Assembly: GCA_949752735.1 (NCBI GenBank)
Contig: OX457044.1
Location: 19,666,021-19,730,020, forward strand
Source of the DNA: Lumbricus terrestris
Lineage: Eukaryota > Annelida > Clitellata > Crassiclitellata > Lumbricidae
Direction: 5' to 3'
Length of the DNA: 64,000 nt
Positions 20,355 through 32,092 of the stretch are shown piece by piece. Below the pieces are notes generated by a model. The model had not been told where the DNA came from and searched no databases. It saw nothing but the letters and a program-made list of their open reading frames with translations. Numbering within the stretch: the stretch's first letter is position 1; each line of letters opens with the position of its first letter. The translations under genes were made by a program, and so were the position numbers.

Positions 20355-20452
20355 TACCATTATACAATACAATACAATGCAATACAATACAATACAATGC
20401 AATGCAATACAATACAATACAATGCAATGCAATACAATACAATACAATGCAG
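20355..20452. repeat. AATAC/AATGC pentanucleotide repeat
   Basis: Tandem ACAAT-ACAAT-GCAAT units between 20360 and 20452. Confidence 0.92.
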
Positions 20453-20639
20453 TAACAGTATATTTATGGCAGCCATGCAAGGCACGTATTGCGTCGTGCT
20501 GCTCATTTGACCAACGCTATAGTATTACGGCGATTGAAAGATTGAGTTGACCTTGTAGGATGGCAGCTCGGAAAGCGACCCTGCGTACGTGCTGGTGTTC
20601 TGCTTTTTCTTGCCTGTATCGCCATTACCCTAAAACCCT

Positions 20640-21200
20640 CTATCTGTCTTCTGTCTCTGTGTGTGTGTGTCTGTGTGTCTGTCCGTTCGTCTGTCTGTCC
20701 GCTACGAGCATTGATATATTGTGGGCCATCACTCACAATTAATTCTGCTCTCGTTTGTCTTCGGTTGCTTCCGACTGCATGGTAATGAAAAGGCAACTCT
20801 CTGTCTCTCTCACTCTGTCTGTCTGTATCTCTCTCTCACACTGTCTCTCTCTCTCTCACTATCTGTATCTCTCTGTCTTTTTTTCTCTTTCTATCACTCT
20901 CTGTCTGTGTCTCTCTCTGTCTCTTTCTCTCTCACTCTCTATCTTCATCTCTCTGTCTCTTTCTCTCACTCTCTATCTGTGCCTCTCTGTCTTTTTTCTC
21001 TCTATAATTATCATATCCATGTGTTCACGCTTATGTCTTTTTCCATTTTTCTATATTTGGCCATGCTTTTCTGTTTTTAGCATATCTCTCTCCCCTGCCT
21101 CCATCCCTCTCCACACCCTGCTCTCTCTTTCTCTCTCTTTGTCTGTCTCTGTCTCTGTTTCTGTTTCTGTCTGTTTCTCTTCCTCTCTCTATCCGTGCTT
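20640..21200. repeat. Pyrimidine-rich CTCTGT tract
   Basis: Long runs of TCTCTC, TGTCTG and TCTTTT broken by short unique stretches. The Ser/Leu/Cys-rich open frames across it are compositional artefacts. Confidence 0.85.
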
Positions 21201-21544
21201 CTGTGTTAATGTGATCAACGTTTCTATCTGGCGCAGATTTTATGTGTATACAAGGCTACCATCACGAATGCGTCTATTGCAGACGGCTGTATACTCGCAA
21301 TTTGTTGGTCGTTGCATGGCGACCAAACGAGACCAAAATGGTCATCAATTACCCTTACGGTGGAAACTTGAAGCCCAACCTTGAGTCTAAAGCTTTCGAC
21401 ATATTACGTCTGCTGCAGTATAGTGTGTCATAGCCTTGAGTGGGTCCATAAGAAGGCATTATGAAAATCCCGGCAAAGAAAATTATTGGTCCTTCGTCAT
21501 TCACAATATTATTGCCAATGTCCGAGTCGGCTTTTTAACCGTCT
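21201..21544. other. Unassigned sequence with a short open frame
   Basis: A frame from about 21239 to 21433 (including WRPNETKMVINYPYGG) follows GGCGCAG, a possible acceptor, and ends with a stop. No homologue is recognised and the evidence for an exon is weak. Confidence 0.2.
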
Positions 21545-21735
21545 CATTTAGCGAGCAATTCCATGCTAAATGTGCAGCTCTAAATGGATTTTTGCAGTTG
21601 TAGAAGCACTTTCGGGCAGTTAAAAATAGTACAAAGGTCATTGTCAGTCAATCGGAAGTAATTCACCATGGAGGACGGAAAGGTGAAGAAGAGATTGTGC
21701 GGTTCTAAAAATTCCTTAAAATAAGCACTGGTCTG
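21545..21735 (+). mobile_element. hAT-like MITE family 1, decayed copy
   Basis: AATGTGCAGCTCTAAATGG, GCAGTTGTAGAAGCACTT, AATCGGAAGTAATTCACC and GTTCTAAAAATTCCTTAAAA align in order with 25739-25950. Neither CAGGG end survives intact. Confidence 0.75.
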
Positions 21736-22135
21736 AGAATTCTGTGAAAATTATTAGGACAGGCATGGATACAGTTTAGCAATTGAGTGACAATACTATT
21801 GACCGACTAAGAAGTCTACACCAGAGAAAAGGATGATAATAATTTGGTCAGAGATAATGACGGCAAGGAGTCACACGTAAGGAAAATTGAAATCATGGAA
21901 GTAAACAATTTCCAAAGATCAGAAGATATCATGCAGAAGAAATTCAAATGACAGGACGACAAATGGCTAATGATAATGACGATGACTTATATGGCGCCAT
22001 TTTAACAGTTTGTCATTATCCAAAAACGGGATAGGCCTACCAGACACAATACGTAACGTCTATGTTCAAAACGCGTAGTGACCACTTATCTAATAGCATA
22101 CAGGCATAAATGTAAATAGGTCTAATTAAGGAACT
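21736..22135. other. No recognised gene
   Basis: Unique AT-rich sequence; nothing assigned. Confidence 0.5.
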
Positions 22136-22143
22136 ATGTAGGC

Positions 22144-22246
22144 CAGTGGTTCCCAATCCGTGGCCCGCGGGCCAAAAGTGACCCGCCAGGTCCTCCAACT
22201 AAGAAAAAGTGGCTCCAAAGTAAAAAAAAAAGGTTGGGAACCACTG
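22144..22246 (+). mobile_element. 103-bp hAT-like MITE, CAGTGGTTCCCAA ends
   Basis: Begins CAGTGGTTCCCAATCC and ends GGTTGGGAACCACTG. The flanks ATGTAGGC and AAGTAGGC agree at 7 of 8. An inner GGCCCGCGGGCC palindrome follows the left end. CAGTGGTTC...AACC ends are widespread among hAT MITEs. Confidence 0.88.
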
Positions 22247-22254
22247 AAGTAGGC

Positions 22255-23940
22255 CCACACTGTATATTGTATATCCTAGGCCCTAGGACTTTGGCACAAA
22301 GGGCCGGATGGCCCGTCACAAACCCTGGAGATATACATGGCATTAATAGGCCTATGTGCGTGCTTAAACACGTAAGTAAAGTAACAGACTGCAGATATAC
22401 ACAAAGAAGCTGCGACAGGAAATATAACTGTTGTAATTAGAAGGAACAAACAATGTTAAAGACAGACAAAATGAAATCAACTAATATAGAAGGAAAGATG
22501 TATGCAGATCAGCCTAAATATAAACCGACAATGCATGAAGATGGAGATAACACAAAGACGAAATTAATGGAGGGGGGAAGGAATAACGACAGACGGATAT
22601 ACAAACAGAGAGACGGAGAGACACACAAACAAACAGATATAGGAAATACGGCTATAGAGAAAGACACAGGTGTGCAGAGTTAGAAAGCCATAAACGGACA
22701 TCTAGAGTCTCAACAGCGATACACAGACAGATGAAGAGATATAAATAGGCTAAATAAATGACCAAAAACAAGTCTGGAGAACGGTAGATAGAGAGACAGA
22801 GATTGAGCCAGATAATTAGCGAGAGAATCAGATAGACGGACGAGACAAGCAGCAGAGACGATGCATACAAACGTATAGGATAGAAATAAACAGATCTCTA
22901 TTATTCTAGACCATTTCCCTGGAAATTGCCATCAGGTGTTCCTCGACTCCTGACAGCAACCGCCCACGCACATCTAGGCCTACTCTTAAATACTCCATCT
23001 AGTGGCAACAGGTAGCAGCAGCAACAGCAGCAGCAGCAGCAGACAGTTTCAATTCCGAAGAAAAACTGTAATTACAGAAGGCAGGAGTTGCAAAAATAAA
23101 TAACGCGTATACAGTACAACTGTAATTTGATGATGCCTTTCCTCGCAAAGGTCAGACTCTCATGCAGACTTAACCACGACGAACAGACGTAAATGTAAAT
23201 GTAATACGACTAACGTTTCTATAATTATAGCGACCGTAGGGCCCTGTACATGGCCTCGACGCAGCTGCCCATATTTCCATGGACTGATCTGGTGAGCTTG
23301 TCCTTTCGAAGGCAACCAGAATTTGGTTCGACAGAGACCGACGTTTGTTTAGTTCTGGGGTTGGGCGTATACAAGATGGGAAGAAGTATAACGACGTGGA
23401 ATTCTTTCCGCCAGGGTGCAATGGTTTCTGACCTATCCAGGTGCCAGTTTCTAGGCGTGGGGTTGACCGTTCTGCACGGTGACCAGTTTCGACAGTGACA
23501 GATGTTTGTTTCGAGCATTTAATTCTTACACAACTGTGCAGAGGTGGAGCACCTAAACCTCATGGAAGAGTGTTGTGAAGTTGGGGTTTGGAGAAACATT
23601 TTTAATTTGTTTGCTTTCCCTTGTTTTTGACATACGGTACTCTGTAAGGTCACGTGGTAGACCATATTCAATTACTTCTTTTGGTTTTGAGGTCAAGTTT
23701 GTGGTATTTGGTGAAAATCATTTATTTCTCTACATAATTTAAATATTGTGGAGTAGTAAAAATAACAGAAAACCAACACGTTTGTATTTGAATGCTTCAA
23801 TAATCTGATGGGCTTTTAACACCTTGGTGACCTAGAGTGCAGGGCGGCGCTTCATGCTATACAAGTCAGATAGAGTAACTGATAAACTAGCTATTAGCAC
23901 TTACTTATTAGCAGTACAGTATAAGTGACAACGACCACCT
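22255..23940. other. No recognised gene; AGC repeat at 23005-23045
   Basis: About 1.7 kb. CAGA-rich stretches at 22590-22870 and a short AGC repeat near 23020 stand out. Frames on both strands at 23170-23518 share a loosely duplicated CCAG...TTCGACAG...GTTTGTTT pattern and have no recognised domain. Confidence 0.45.
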
Positions 23941-24075
23941 TCAGGCTACTCTTTTGGACAACCCTTCTGACTATAGACACAGCGCTCGTGAATAGGCTGG
24001 TGTCCTGATCATGGCTTTCGAGTGCCCCCACGAGGAATTTGAAGACAACGATTACGATTTATATAGCCCGAGATC
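23941..24075 (+). repeat. Dispersed repeat with TCGTGAATAGGCTGG
   Basis: Homologous to 8085-8205 (GGACAACCCTTCTGAC, GCGCTCGTGAATA, GATTACGA) and ends near TTTATATAGCCC, resembling the 3'-tail motif of other retroelements here. Confidence 0.6.
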
Positions 24076-24599
24076 AAAATCTCTCAAATGAGACAACATT
24101 GGAAAGTGAACTGCTGCAACCGCGGCCCGCACGCTCTCTAACACAGAGGCGCTAACTGGATCAATATATTATTTACAACATGGTTTGAACTCAGATAGGT
24201 TTACCACACGTGAAATCTAAACAGGAAATGACAAACCAGAATTACTGTGAAAAATGAAACGAATTTTATCGGAAAGAGTTTAAGAAAATTTTAGTCTCCA
24301 GATTTCTACTATGGAGAATTATTTTTTCCAGTTCATGAAGCATCACTTCTTTCGACGTCCTCGTGCAGTCTATCAGTAGAGATATTTCTGCCCAACTAGT
24401 TTTATATCTGCTATCTTCAGCTTCTCTTAATTATTGCTTCCGTGAATTCGTGCGTTGCTCGATATCTCTCATGATCTTTATATGCTACTTTTTTAGTTTC
24501 CAGGAACTCCATCCACTGCTTGATGGCCACTGAGTTCTTATCTAAACCATTTATGACGGAGAATTCATTGTCATGATCACCGCATCACATAGGCTCTGC
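24076..24599. other. No recognised gene
   Basis: Unique AT-rich sequence between two repeats. Confidence 0.5.
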
Positions 24600-25222
24600 G
24601 TCCATCCATCCATGCCATCCACCCACCCACCCAACCATGCCATCCATCCACACGTCCGTTCATCCGTCCATTCATCCGTTTATCTATCCATCCATTTATC
24701 CATCCACTAATTCATCCATACATCCATCCATCCAAACATCCATCCATCCATCAATCTATCCATCCATTCATCCATTCATTTATCCATCAATCCATCCATC
24801 CATCATGTCCATCCACTCATCCATCCATCCATCCATTCATCCATCCATCCAGCCATCCATCCATCCATTCATCCATCCAGCCATTCATCCATTCATTTAT
24901 CCATCAATCCATCCATCCATCATGTCCATCCACTCATCCATCCATCCATCCATTCATCCATCCATCCAGCCATCCATCCATCCATTCATCCATCCATCCA
25001 GCCATCTATCCATCCATTCATCCATTCATTTATCCATCAATCCATCCATCCATCATGTCCATCCACTCATCCATCCATCCATCCATTCATCCATCCATCC
25101 AGCCATCTATCCATCCATTCATCCATTCATTTATCCATCAATCCATCCATCCATCCATCATGTCCATCCACTCATCCATCAATCCATCCATCCATCCATT
25201 CATCCATCCAGCCAGCCAGTCA
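24600..25222. repeat. CCAT tetranucleotide array with longer-range period
   Basis: CCAT repeats with the marker ATCATGTCCATCC recurring at about 24801, 24918, 25051 and 25156 (spacing 105-133 bp), so larger units were duplicated within it. The 211-codon Pro/Ser/Ile/His frame is an artefact. A larger related array lies at 44037-49393. Confidence 0.95.
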
Positions 25223-25304
25223 ATAAAGACACTAATCAAATCAAATTACCATCGCAAGTGATATATCGATGAATGTATTTGATCGATGCTATTTGCATCG
25301 TCAT

Positions 25305-25730
25305 CGCGATCGTAATCTCCGATCTTCTAAAGCGCCACCCGAAAACTAAGCGCGGGGCACCAGCTTATTCACGAGCACTGCGTTGAGCCAAAAGGGTTGT
25401 CCGTAAGAGTGGCCAAAGTAGTTCCGCGCCCGGGTGCTGCAAAGGAACAGAGGGGCCGAGCAGCTACTAAGGTGAGTGTTGTCTGGCTACGAAATAGAAA
25501 GGTGGAAGTTCAGATGAGACAGGGTAAGAGTTCTTGAAGAGGTGTGACTTCAATTTCGAATGAAAAGCCCGAGGTGTGATGGATAGAGGTCCTCTATTAG
25601 AGGAGCCTGAGGAAGTTATGTGATTAGTAATGATGGTGGAGGAACTGAAAAAGATCGGAATTCAGGAGGAAGATCATTCCAAAGGCGAGGTCCTGTGCTG
25701 GAAATGGCTCGGTTGGAGAGCTCAAGATGG
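25305..25730 (-). repeat. Dispersed repeat, longer reverse copy
   Basis: The left part (CACCAGCTTATTCACGAGC, GGGTTGTCC) is the reverse of the 8085 repeat. To its right the sequence continues about 330 bp with GGAAGATCATTCCAAAGGCG, which may be more of the same element. The hAT MITE at 25739 is inserted next to it. Confidence 0.5.
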
Positions 25731-25738
25731 CTTGTGAC

Positions 25739-25950
25739 CAGGGCTTTTTTTAACATGCAGTTCTACACAAAATGTCAGCTCTAAATGGATTCGTGCAGTT
25801 GTAGAAGCACTTACGTCACGTTCCGTGCAGTTAAAACTAGTAAAAAATAGGTCATTTTTCTCAGATTGGGAGTAGGCCTAATTTACCAAGGAAGATGAGA
25901 AAAGAGAGAAGAGGATGTGCAGTTCTAAAAATTCCTTAAAAACAGCCCTG
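25739..25950 (+). mobile_element. hAT-like MITE, family 1, with 8-bp TSD
   Basis: 212-bp element beginning CAGGGCTTTTTTTAAC and ending AAAACAGCCCTG, flanked by the exact duplication CTTGTGAC (25731-25738 and 25951-25958). It is non-coding. Compared with its relatives at 8515 and 21545 it carries six extra bases that create a TAGGCCTA at 25873-25880. Confidence 0.95.
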
Positions 25951-25962
25951 CTTGTGACCGGC

Positions 25963-25968
<6 letters not shown>

Positions 25969-26015
<47 letters not shown>
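25969..26015. repeat. GA dinucleotide repeat
   Basis: Uninterrupted (GA)n of about 47 bp, then GACAGA variants. Confidence 0.95.
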
Positions 26016-26024
<9 letters not shown>

Positions 26025-26029
26025 CAGAC

Positions 26030-27170
26030 AGAGAGTGAGTGTGAGATAAGTAGGTGATCGGATAGAGTGGGTTGACTTCAAGGATGGTGAAGAGTACGCC
26101 AACATAATCTGGGCTGGAAGCGTTGCGGTGAGTTGTATACGCTGCGTAAAGAAAAATTATACCGATAGGCCTCTATCAACGAATATTTATGACAAACGCA
26201 TCGAAAAAGGAAACAAACAAAATAATGCACCCCGATATACTTACATCTGATGAAGACAGCAGATCTTTCAGAGTCAAGCAAATCTCTCAGAGATATTGAT
26301 ATTATGCCTCAGAGATTGCGGGGAGTCAGAGTAGCTCTATAAACGCACAGCTGAGAATCCCGAAGCGCTTATAGAGCAGCAAACTCAATCCAATACATCG
26401 CTGAGGTCAGCAGGGTCACCATCAGAATGCTGGTATATATACAGGACCAAGTGACAGCCCCACATAACAATAATTATTAGCCCCGCATGTCTACAGTCCA
26501 CACATGTCGCCTGTAACTCAAACCTTTAGTCAACTGACTCAAGACGGAATTTCCTGCGTAATAGCCAGCATTTGCTACCCATTTGACAACGCAGTCCACA
26601 TATTATTAGACCTATAGGCCTGTAAATAAAATCACCGACAGAGGGCACCATTTCCATCATTTCCCTGTCTTGCTTCATGAATGATGGTGGACCATAATTC
26701 ATAAATTATTAAACAACAGCTATATTATTCTGGCACGTCATTTATTTCATCATTTTGTTTATCACATCATAATTAGCAGACAAGTATGTAAGTATGTAAT
26801 CAAGTACATTCTTATTAACTAATTGCTTTAGGCGCACTTTGGTTCACGTGCATATCCCGCATATTACAAACACAGGCTAGAAAGAACACACCATCCTGGC
26901 AATAGATTATGTTCTGCGCATTAGCCTTTAGGCTGGGTTGGGAGGGGGTGAGTATGTGGACATGTGCAAGGGACAAAGGGAGTTGTGGGCGGATAATGTT
27001 TTCAATGAGAGTATTAGTTTGTTTTTGATCCATAATACATGATTCTGTTATGACGAGCCAAGCGCCCGTCAGCAGTCTTTAAATATCCAGCCAGAGCAAT
27101 CGAAAAAATTCCCTGCAATTCTATCTATAGCAGCATGCATGGACGGTCAACAACCGAATCGAATGTGCTG
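26030..27170. other. No recognised gene
   Basis: About 1.1 kb of unique sequence with several TAGGCCT motifs; no ORF or repeat was assigned. Confidence 0.5.
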
Positions 27171-27224
27171 CGAGTGCAGTCATTCACCCTTCTGGTTCTT
27201 TATGGTTTCTTCCAAACTTTGATA

Positions 27225-27580
27225 TAGGCCTAGTTTACCACAATGTTCTTTTTCAGCGTCTTGGAACTCATTCCCACGAATTAAGTGCCTATACAGCTAG
27301 GTTCCCCTTTTCCTGGTGTCTGTCATACTTTTCCGATCGACAAACACAACGAAGAGCAGAGGACCTAGGACAGAGCCTTGATGAATACCCAGTTTAGTGG
27401 ATCCATTTAGTTCTGGAATCATTTCAGAACTAAATGGAGGCAATAAACTGGGTATTCATCAAGGCTCTGTCCTAGGTCCTCTGCTCTTCATTCCATATTC
27501 AGCTGACATTCCATCAATTTTCCCACCCACTGGAGCTGCTGATCATCTCTCTAAGGATGAGGTGCATTAGCAAACTGTGT
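27225..27580 (+). pseudogene. L2-like LINE RT remnant with internal fold-back
   Basis: 27241-27350 encodes NVLFQRLGTH then SWCLSYFSDRQTQR, and 27432-27490 encodes LNGGNKLGIHQGSVLGPLLF; both are reverse-transcriptase motifs in correct order (the second is the P-Q-G-S-V-L-G-P-L-L-F block). Between them, 27351-27415 is an inverted copy of the second block. The reading frame is thereby destroyed, so this is a dead, rearranged fragment. Confidence 0.75.
27351..27489. repeat. 65-bp inverted repeat (hairpin)
   Basis: Left arm 27351-27415 and right arm 27425-27489 are reverse complements over 45 outer bp without mismatch, then a few mismatches, then 13 matching bp. The loop is 9 nt. The arms are the LINE GSVLGPLLF block in both orientations. 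Confidence 0.95.
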
Positions 27581-27960
27581 CTTAAATTCTTAATTATTTA
27601 ATGCCACGAAAATCCAGCTCTCTGTCTCTGTCTCTGTCTCTGCCTCTCTTTCTCTTTCCGCACGCATTAAAATCAAGATCCTCATTCCGGTTGCCAAGAC
27701 ACAACGGGATCTTGCTTCGAAATAATCTATTCTAGCTGATCTAATAGGCCTAATCTAGTATCTAACAGTCTTGTCGCATTGTCCGCTTCGCTCGTCAAAC
27801 AGATTGAATCTTCTAATTCAGAAGTGGCAAGATACGTCCCACGGGCCGGGGCCAGCTGCTGGGGACCATGGACTTGTTTTTGGCCATGTCCTTTATAAAG
27901 GCATTGTATAGGCCTACATGGCTCTCTGGAACCTCTCACACGTTCTACGTATCTTTTTTA
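27581..27960. other. No recognised gene
   Basis: Unique sequence with a short TCTCTG run near 27618-27650. Confidence 0.5.
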
Positions 27961-28400
27961 TTGAACAAAAAGATATGTCGTCACAGTTAATAAGAAGTCC
28001 ATGTAACGGTCGTATCATATTAACATCAACAAATTCACGAACAGAGCTAATGACGTAACAATAGGGATTGCATACACAAAGAGATGTCGTCACAATACGG
28101 AATAACCATTTATCCTAACCATTTATCCTCACTAAACATAGATTATGACGCTACAATGGAGATATCGTCATAATACAAAGTCAGAGGTTACAGAGCTACT
28201 ATACATATCAAATCATCTATCAATAAAGTTAGTGACGCAGCAAAATAGTAAAACAAAGAAAAATCGTCACAATGACGTCACAATAGCCTATAGCATCATC
28301 ATGTCCAATAATTTGTTCATAGACAGAATTGATTGCGCAATAATAGTGTTTATAGAACAAATAGATGTCGTCACAATGAAAAATCATTTGAGGTGTGACT
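27961..28400. repeat. Degenerate tandem repeat around GTCGTCACAATA
   Basis: Same unit family as 2840-3360: GACGTAACAATAG, AACAAA(T/G)AGATGTCGTCACAAT and similar, repeated five to six times at irregular spacing. It adjoins the unclassified repeat at 28410. Confidence 0.65.
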
Positions 28401-28409
28401 TAATAAAGT

Positions 28410-28620
28410 AGTTTTTGCTACTTTTTGTTGCGTTATGTTTTTGGATCGTCAAAAAAGGTGGTGGACTCTCAAAAAGTGATATAGCTTTCGTTCTGTTTGA
28501 AATTTTTTGGTGAAATCTGCGATAACTGTTGTACGTACTACGTAGAATATGAATTACCTGTAAGCCTGCGAAACCTGGTTTTAAACTTCTTGATCCTGGC
28601 AAAGATATTGGCAATGCACT
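28410..28620 (+). repeat. Uninterrupted paralogue of the 18935-20010 repeat
   Basis: GTTGCGTTATGTTTTTGGAT, GTGGTGGACTCTCAAAA and TTGAAATTTTTTGGTGAAAT align with the two halves that flank the 843-bp element at 19017. Confidence 0.7.
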
Positions 28621-28649
28621 GTAAGAATTTGGCCCACCTTGTTCATGCA

Positions 28650-28903
28650 TGCATACATACGGAACATATAAAAAACATACATAAAACCCATGCAAATACA
28701 TGCATGCAATGCCATGCATACATACCTAAGACATGTATGCGTACACAATATACCTAAGCACATACATACATGCATGCATAGATACATACATACATATACG
28801 TACGTTCGTACGTACGTACATGCATGCATGCATACATACACATACATACATACATACATACATACATACATACATACATACATACATACATACATACATA
28901 CAT

Positions 28904-28938
<35 letters not shown>

Positions 28939-29034
28939 TACATACATACATACATACATACATACATACATACATACATACATACATACATACATACATA
29001 CATACATACATACATACATACATACATACATACA

Positions 29035-29068
<34 letters not shown>

Positions 29069-29070
29069 CA

Positions 29071-29103
<33 letters not shown>

Positions 29104-29135
29104 TCACATATACATACATACACACATACATAGTA

Positions 29136-29166
<31 letters not shown>

Positions 29167-29302
29167 CATACATACATACATACATACATACATACATACA
29201 TACATACATACATACATACATACATACATACATACATACATACATACATACATACATACATACATACATACAGTCATACATACATACATACATACATACT
29301 GC
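28650..29302. repeat. ACAT tetranucleotide array
   Basis: Almost pure ACAT repeats from about 28840, preceded by ATGC-rich variants. ACAT has no stop codon in most frames, so Tyr-Ile-His-Thr frames of over 200 codons appear on both strands; they are not genes. Confidence 0.97.
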
Positions 29303-29811
29303 AGGGCAGAGGGTAGACTGTCCGGGAATTGCTGTACATGACCATTTCACTAGAACTCTGTTATACTACCGCACCGATGTTGCACATACTAGGACGAAAT
29401 TATTTTCGATTAAATGTTCTGGCCCTATGATATGGACTAATCTTCCAAAGTGTGTTACACTTATACCCACCATTAACATGTTTAAGAAAAAGTTAAAAGA
29501 CTGTTTAATATCAGTTTACTAGATTTAAACCATTGGTCATTTTTTGTGTTTTTTTAAAATCTGTTTGTCATTTCGTTTCAGTTTGTTGTCATTTTATGTA
29601 TAACATGTTGTTCTTTGCACTGTTTTACAACAGCCATATGTTATCAAGAAACGAAGGGTCAATCCAGCCTCAGCGGGTCCATACGACCTTTTTTGATTGA
29701 TCCTTTGACTTATGCACCAATCATTTGAAAATCATTGAGTTTGTACTGATTGCTGTTATTTTGTACTTGGTTGATGCTTTGTCAATAAACGGCTACTACT
29801 ACTACTACTAC
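29303..29811 (+). mobile_element. CR1/Jockey-type LINE 3' end inside ACAT arrays
   Basis: A frame reads FTRTLLYYRTDVAHTR, then LFSIKCSGPMIWTNLP and MFKKKLKDCLISVY before TAG at 29520-29522, the usual end of a CR1/Jockey-type LINE polyprotein. About 260 bp of 3' untranslated sequence ends in (CTA)n at 29792-29814. ACAT arrays adjoin both sides, so the LINE probably inserted into or seeded the array. Confidence 0.75.
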
Positions 29812-30081
29812 TACATACATACATACATACATACATACATACATACATACATACATACATACATACATACATACATACATACATACATACATACATACAT
29901 ACATACATACATACATACATACATACATACATACATACATACATACAAATATACATACATACATACATACAATTACATACATACATACATACATGCATAC
30001 ATACATACATACATACATACATACATACATACATACATACATACATACATACATACATACATACATACATACATACATACA

Positions 30082-30115
<34 letters not shown>

Positions 30116-30190
30116 CATACAAATATACATACATACAATTACATACATACATACATGCATGCAAATGCATGCATACATATCATTTGCACA
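29812..30190. repeat. ACAT tetranucleotide array
   Basis: Continues from the (CTA)n tail of the LINE; ACAT with occasional AAAT, ATGC and TTAC interruptions. Confidence 0.97.
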
Positions 30191-30429
30191 AATGCATACA
30201 TACATGCCCACAAGTTATAAAAAATACATGCACAAATAAATGCACACCAAGTACATGCATAGCTATTTAAATACTAGCACTCAGCAGGAGAGAAAGAGAC
30301 ATAGACAGAGATAAGAGAATGATTGTGAAAACGACTTACCTAAAAGCAGAAGTAGAGGAAAGAAGAAGATGCAAAGATGAAACCGTGACGATCTATATCA
30401 ATGACGATCTTTCCAATCGTCATCGGAAG

Positions 30430-31080
30430 TTCACAAGCAGCAGCAGCAGCAGCAGCAGCAGCGTGTATATGCACGTGGGCGACAGTCTGCCCTCTGCCCT
30501 GCAGTGTCCTTCCGTTTGTCCGTCCGCCTGTCTGCCTCTGTATCTTTGTCTGTCGTTGTCGTTGTCTCTTTTGCTGTGTCTGTTTCTCTCTCTTTATCGC
30601 TGCGTAAGTGTCTGTCTGTCTGACTCTGCAGGTCAACGCAACAACGAGTCATATAATTATAGAGTAAGAGTCACTGAGTAAGATATTGAGTCAATGAAAG
30701 AGTGAGTAATTGAAATGAGTAAATCACTCGGTGAGTAAGAATTCATTCATTCATTCATTCATTCATTCATTCAGTGGATCTATTAACCAGTTAGTCGGTC
30801 AGCCAATCAGCCTATTAGTCAGTTAACTAGTAATTCAGTAGCTAAGTAGGTCAGTAAGAAGCAAGCCAGCCAATCAGCCTGTTAGTCAGTTACCTATAGT
30901 AACTCAGAAGTTAAAGTCAGCCAGTAAGAAGCAAGTCAGACAACCAACCTGTTAGTTACTAACTTGTAAGTATACGCCAGTCAGCAAATCAGTCAATCAG
31001 CCAGTTGGTTAGATAGCTAAAAATTACTTGTGTGAGTAAACAAGCCAGTCAGTCAGTCAGTCAGTCAGTCAGGAACCAGT
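30430..31080. repeat. Mixed simple repeats (AGC, CTGT, ATTC, CAGT)
   Basis: (AGC)n at 30434-30462, CTGT-rich 30480-30630, (ATTC)n at 30743-30772, then degenerate CAGT/AGTCAG repeats to 31080. Confidence 0.85.
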
Positions 31081-31690
31081 CAGTCGTAGACAACCTGTCC
31101 ACACTGAAATCCTAGCGTGCTATAAAGTGAGTTAATCAGCCAACCTATACAGTCTCTCTCCTATATTATACCTTACACTATTCCAATCGGCCATACCTGT
31201 ATGTCTGTCCACACGTACGGTTGGGTCCGTCTCTCCGGATGTGTATGTGTCCGCCTGTTTCACTCTACCGCATTTCGATTTCCGTTCGTGGCCATACCAA
31301 CCGACACACGACCGTCATCGTCAAACGTAGGCGAAGCAGCACACACCGCGCGAACACCCGCTCCTCCTCCTCATCATCCAACGCATCACCCATCCGTCCA
31401 TCCAACCATTGATGCAGTCCTATGCTCATCCGTCCATCCGTGCGTCCATCTCCAGCCTCAGCAGCCCACTCACTCATCATCGATGCCAAAAGACGACGAC
31501 GCCACTGCCGCCGCCGCCGCACGTACATACGCACACGCGCAAACACACAAGCACTGGATCGAACGCAGGCACAAACAGAGGCACAAACAGAGGCACCCGG
31601 TGTGTCTCCAAAGTCTAAACCACACTCACAACCAGATACCGATCAATATCACGCATATAAACATTTACGGGCATATATACATACATATAT
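31081..31690. other. No recognised gene
   Basis: Cys/His/Pro-coding frames on both strands arise from CA- and CCAT-rich composition. No domain was recognised. Confidence 0.45.
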
Positions 31691-31975
31691 ACACATAATG
31701 CATATATACAAATGTATATATATATCATGCCCACGCATATATATCTAAATATAATATGCACACATATATATATATATACGTGCATATTATGTATATATAT
31801 ATAGCTTATCTAGCAGTATCACGGCTATAGCATGCTGTCAAGCGTTGCACGACTCACGTCGATCCATGCATGAATCGTATGTGTATATATATTTACATGC
31901 GCAGCATTTATATATATATATATATGTATATGAAACAATGACGACAAATATATACATACATATATATATATATAA
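31690..31975. repeat. AT-rich TATA-type simple sequence
   Basis: Repeated TATATATA and ATACATAT runs with short unique interruptions. Confidence 0.85.
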
Positions 31976-32092
31976 GGGGAGGATGGGGTGCAGTGGCCGT
32001 TGATGTTGGTTGGTGGTGCCATGGTTGATGCAGCTGGTGAGGTAGAGAGATGCGATCAATAGAATATCTGGCGCCATTGTGCGAAGAGGGCA

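Noticed and set aside
26246..26275. CTGATGA motif reminiscent of a hammerhead ribozyme
   Set aside because: No GAAA partner or pairable stems at the required spacing.
28581..30270. Open frames of 120-230 codons on both strands (Tyr-Ile-His-Thr and Met-Tyr-Val-Cys repeats)
   Set aside because: They follow directly from ACAT repeats without stops in several frames; only the LINE C-terminal part at 29310-29522 has real protein similarity.
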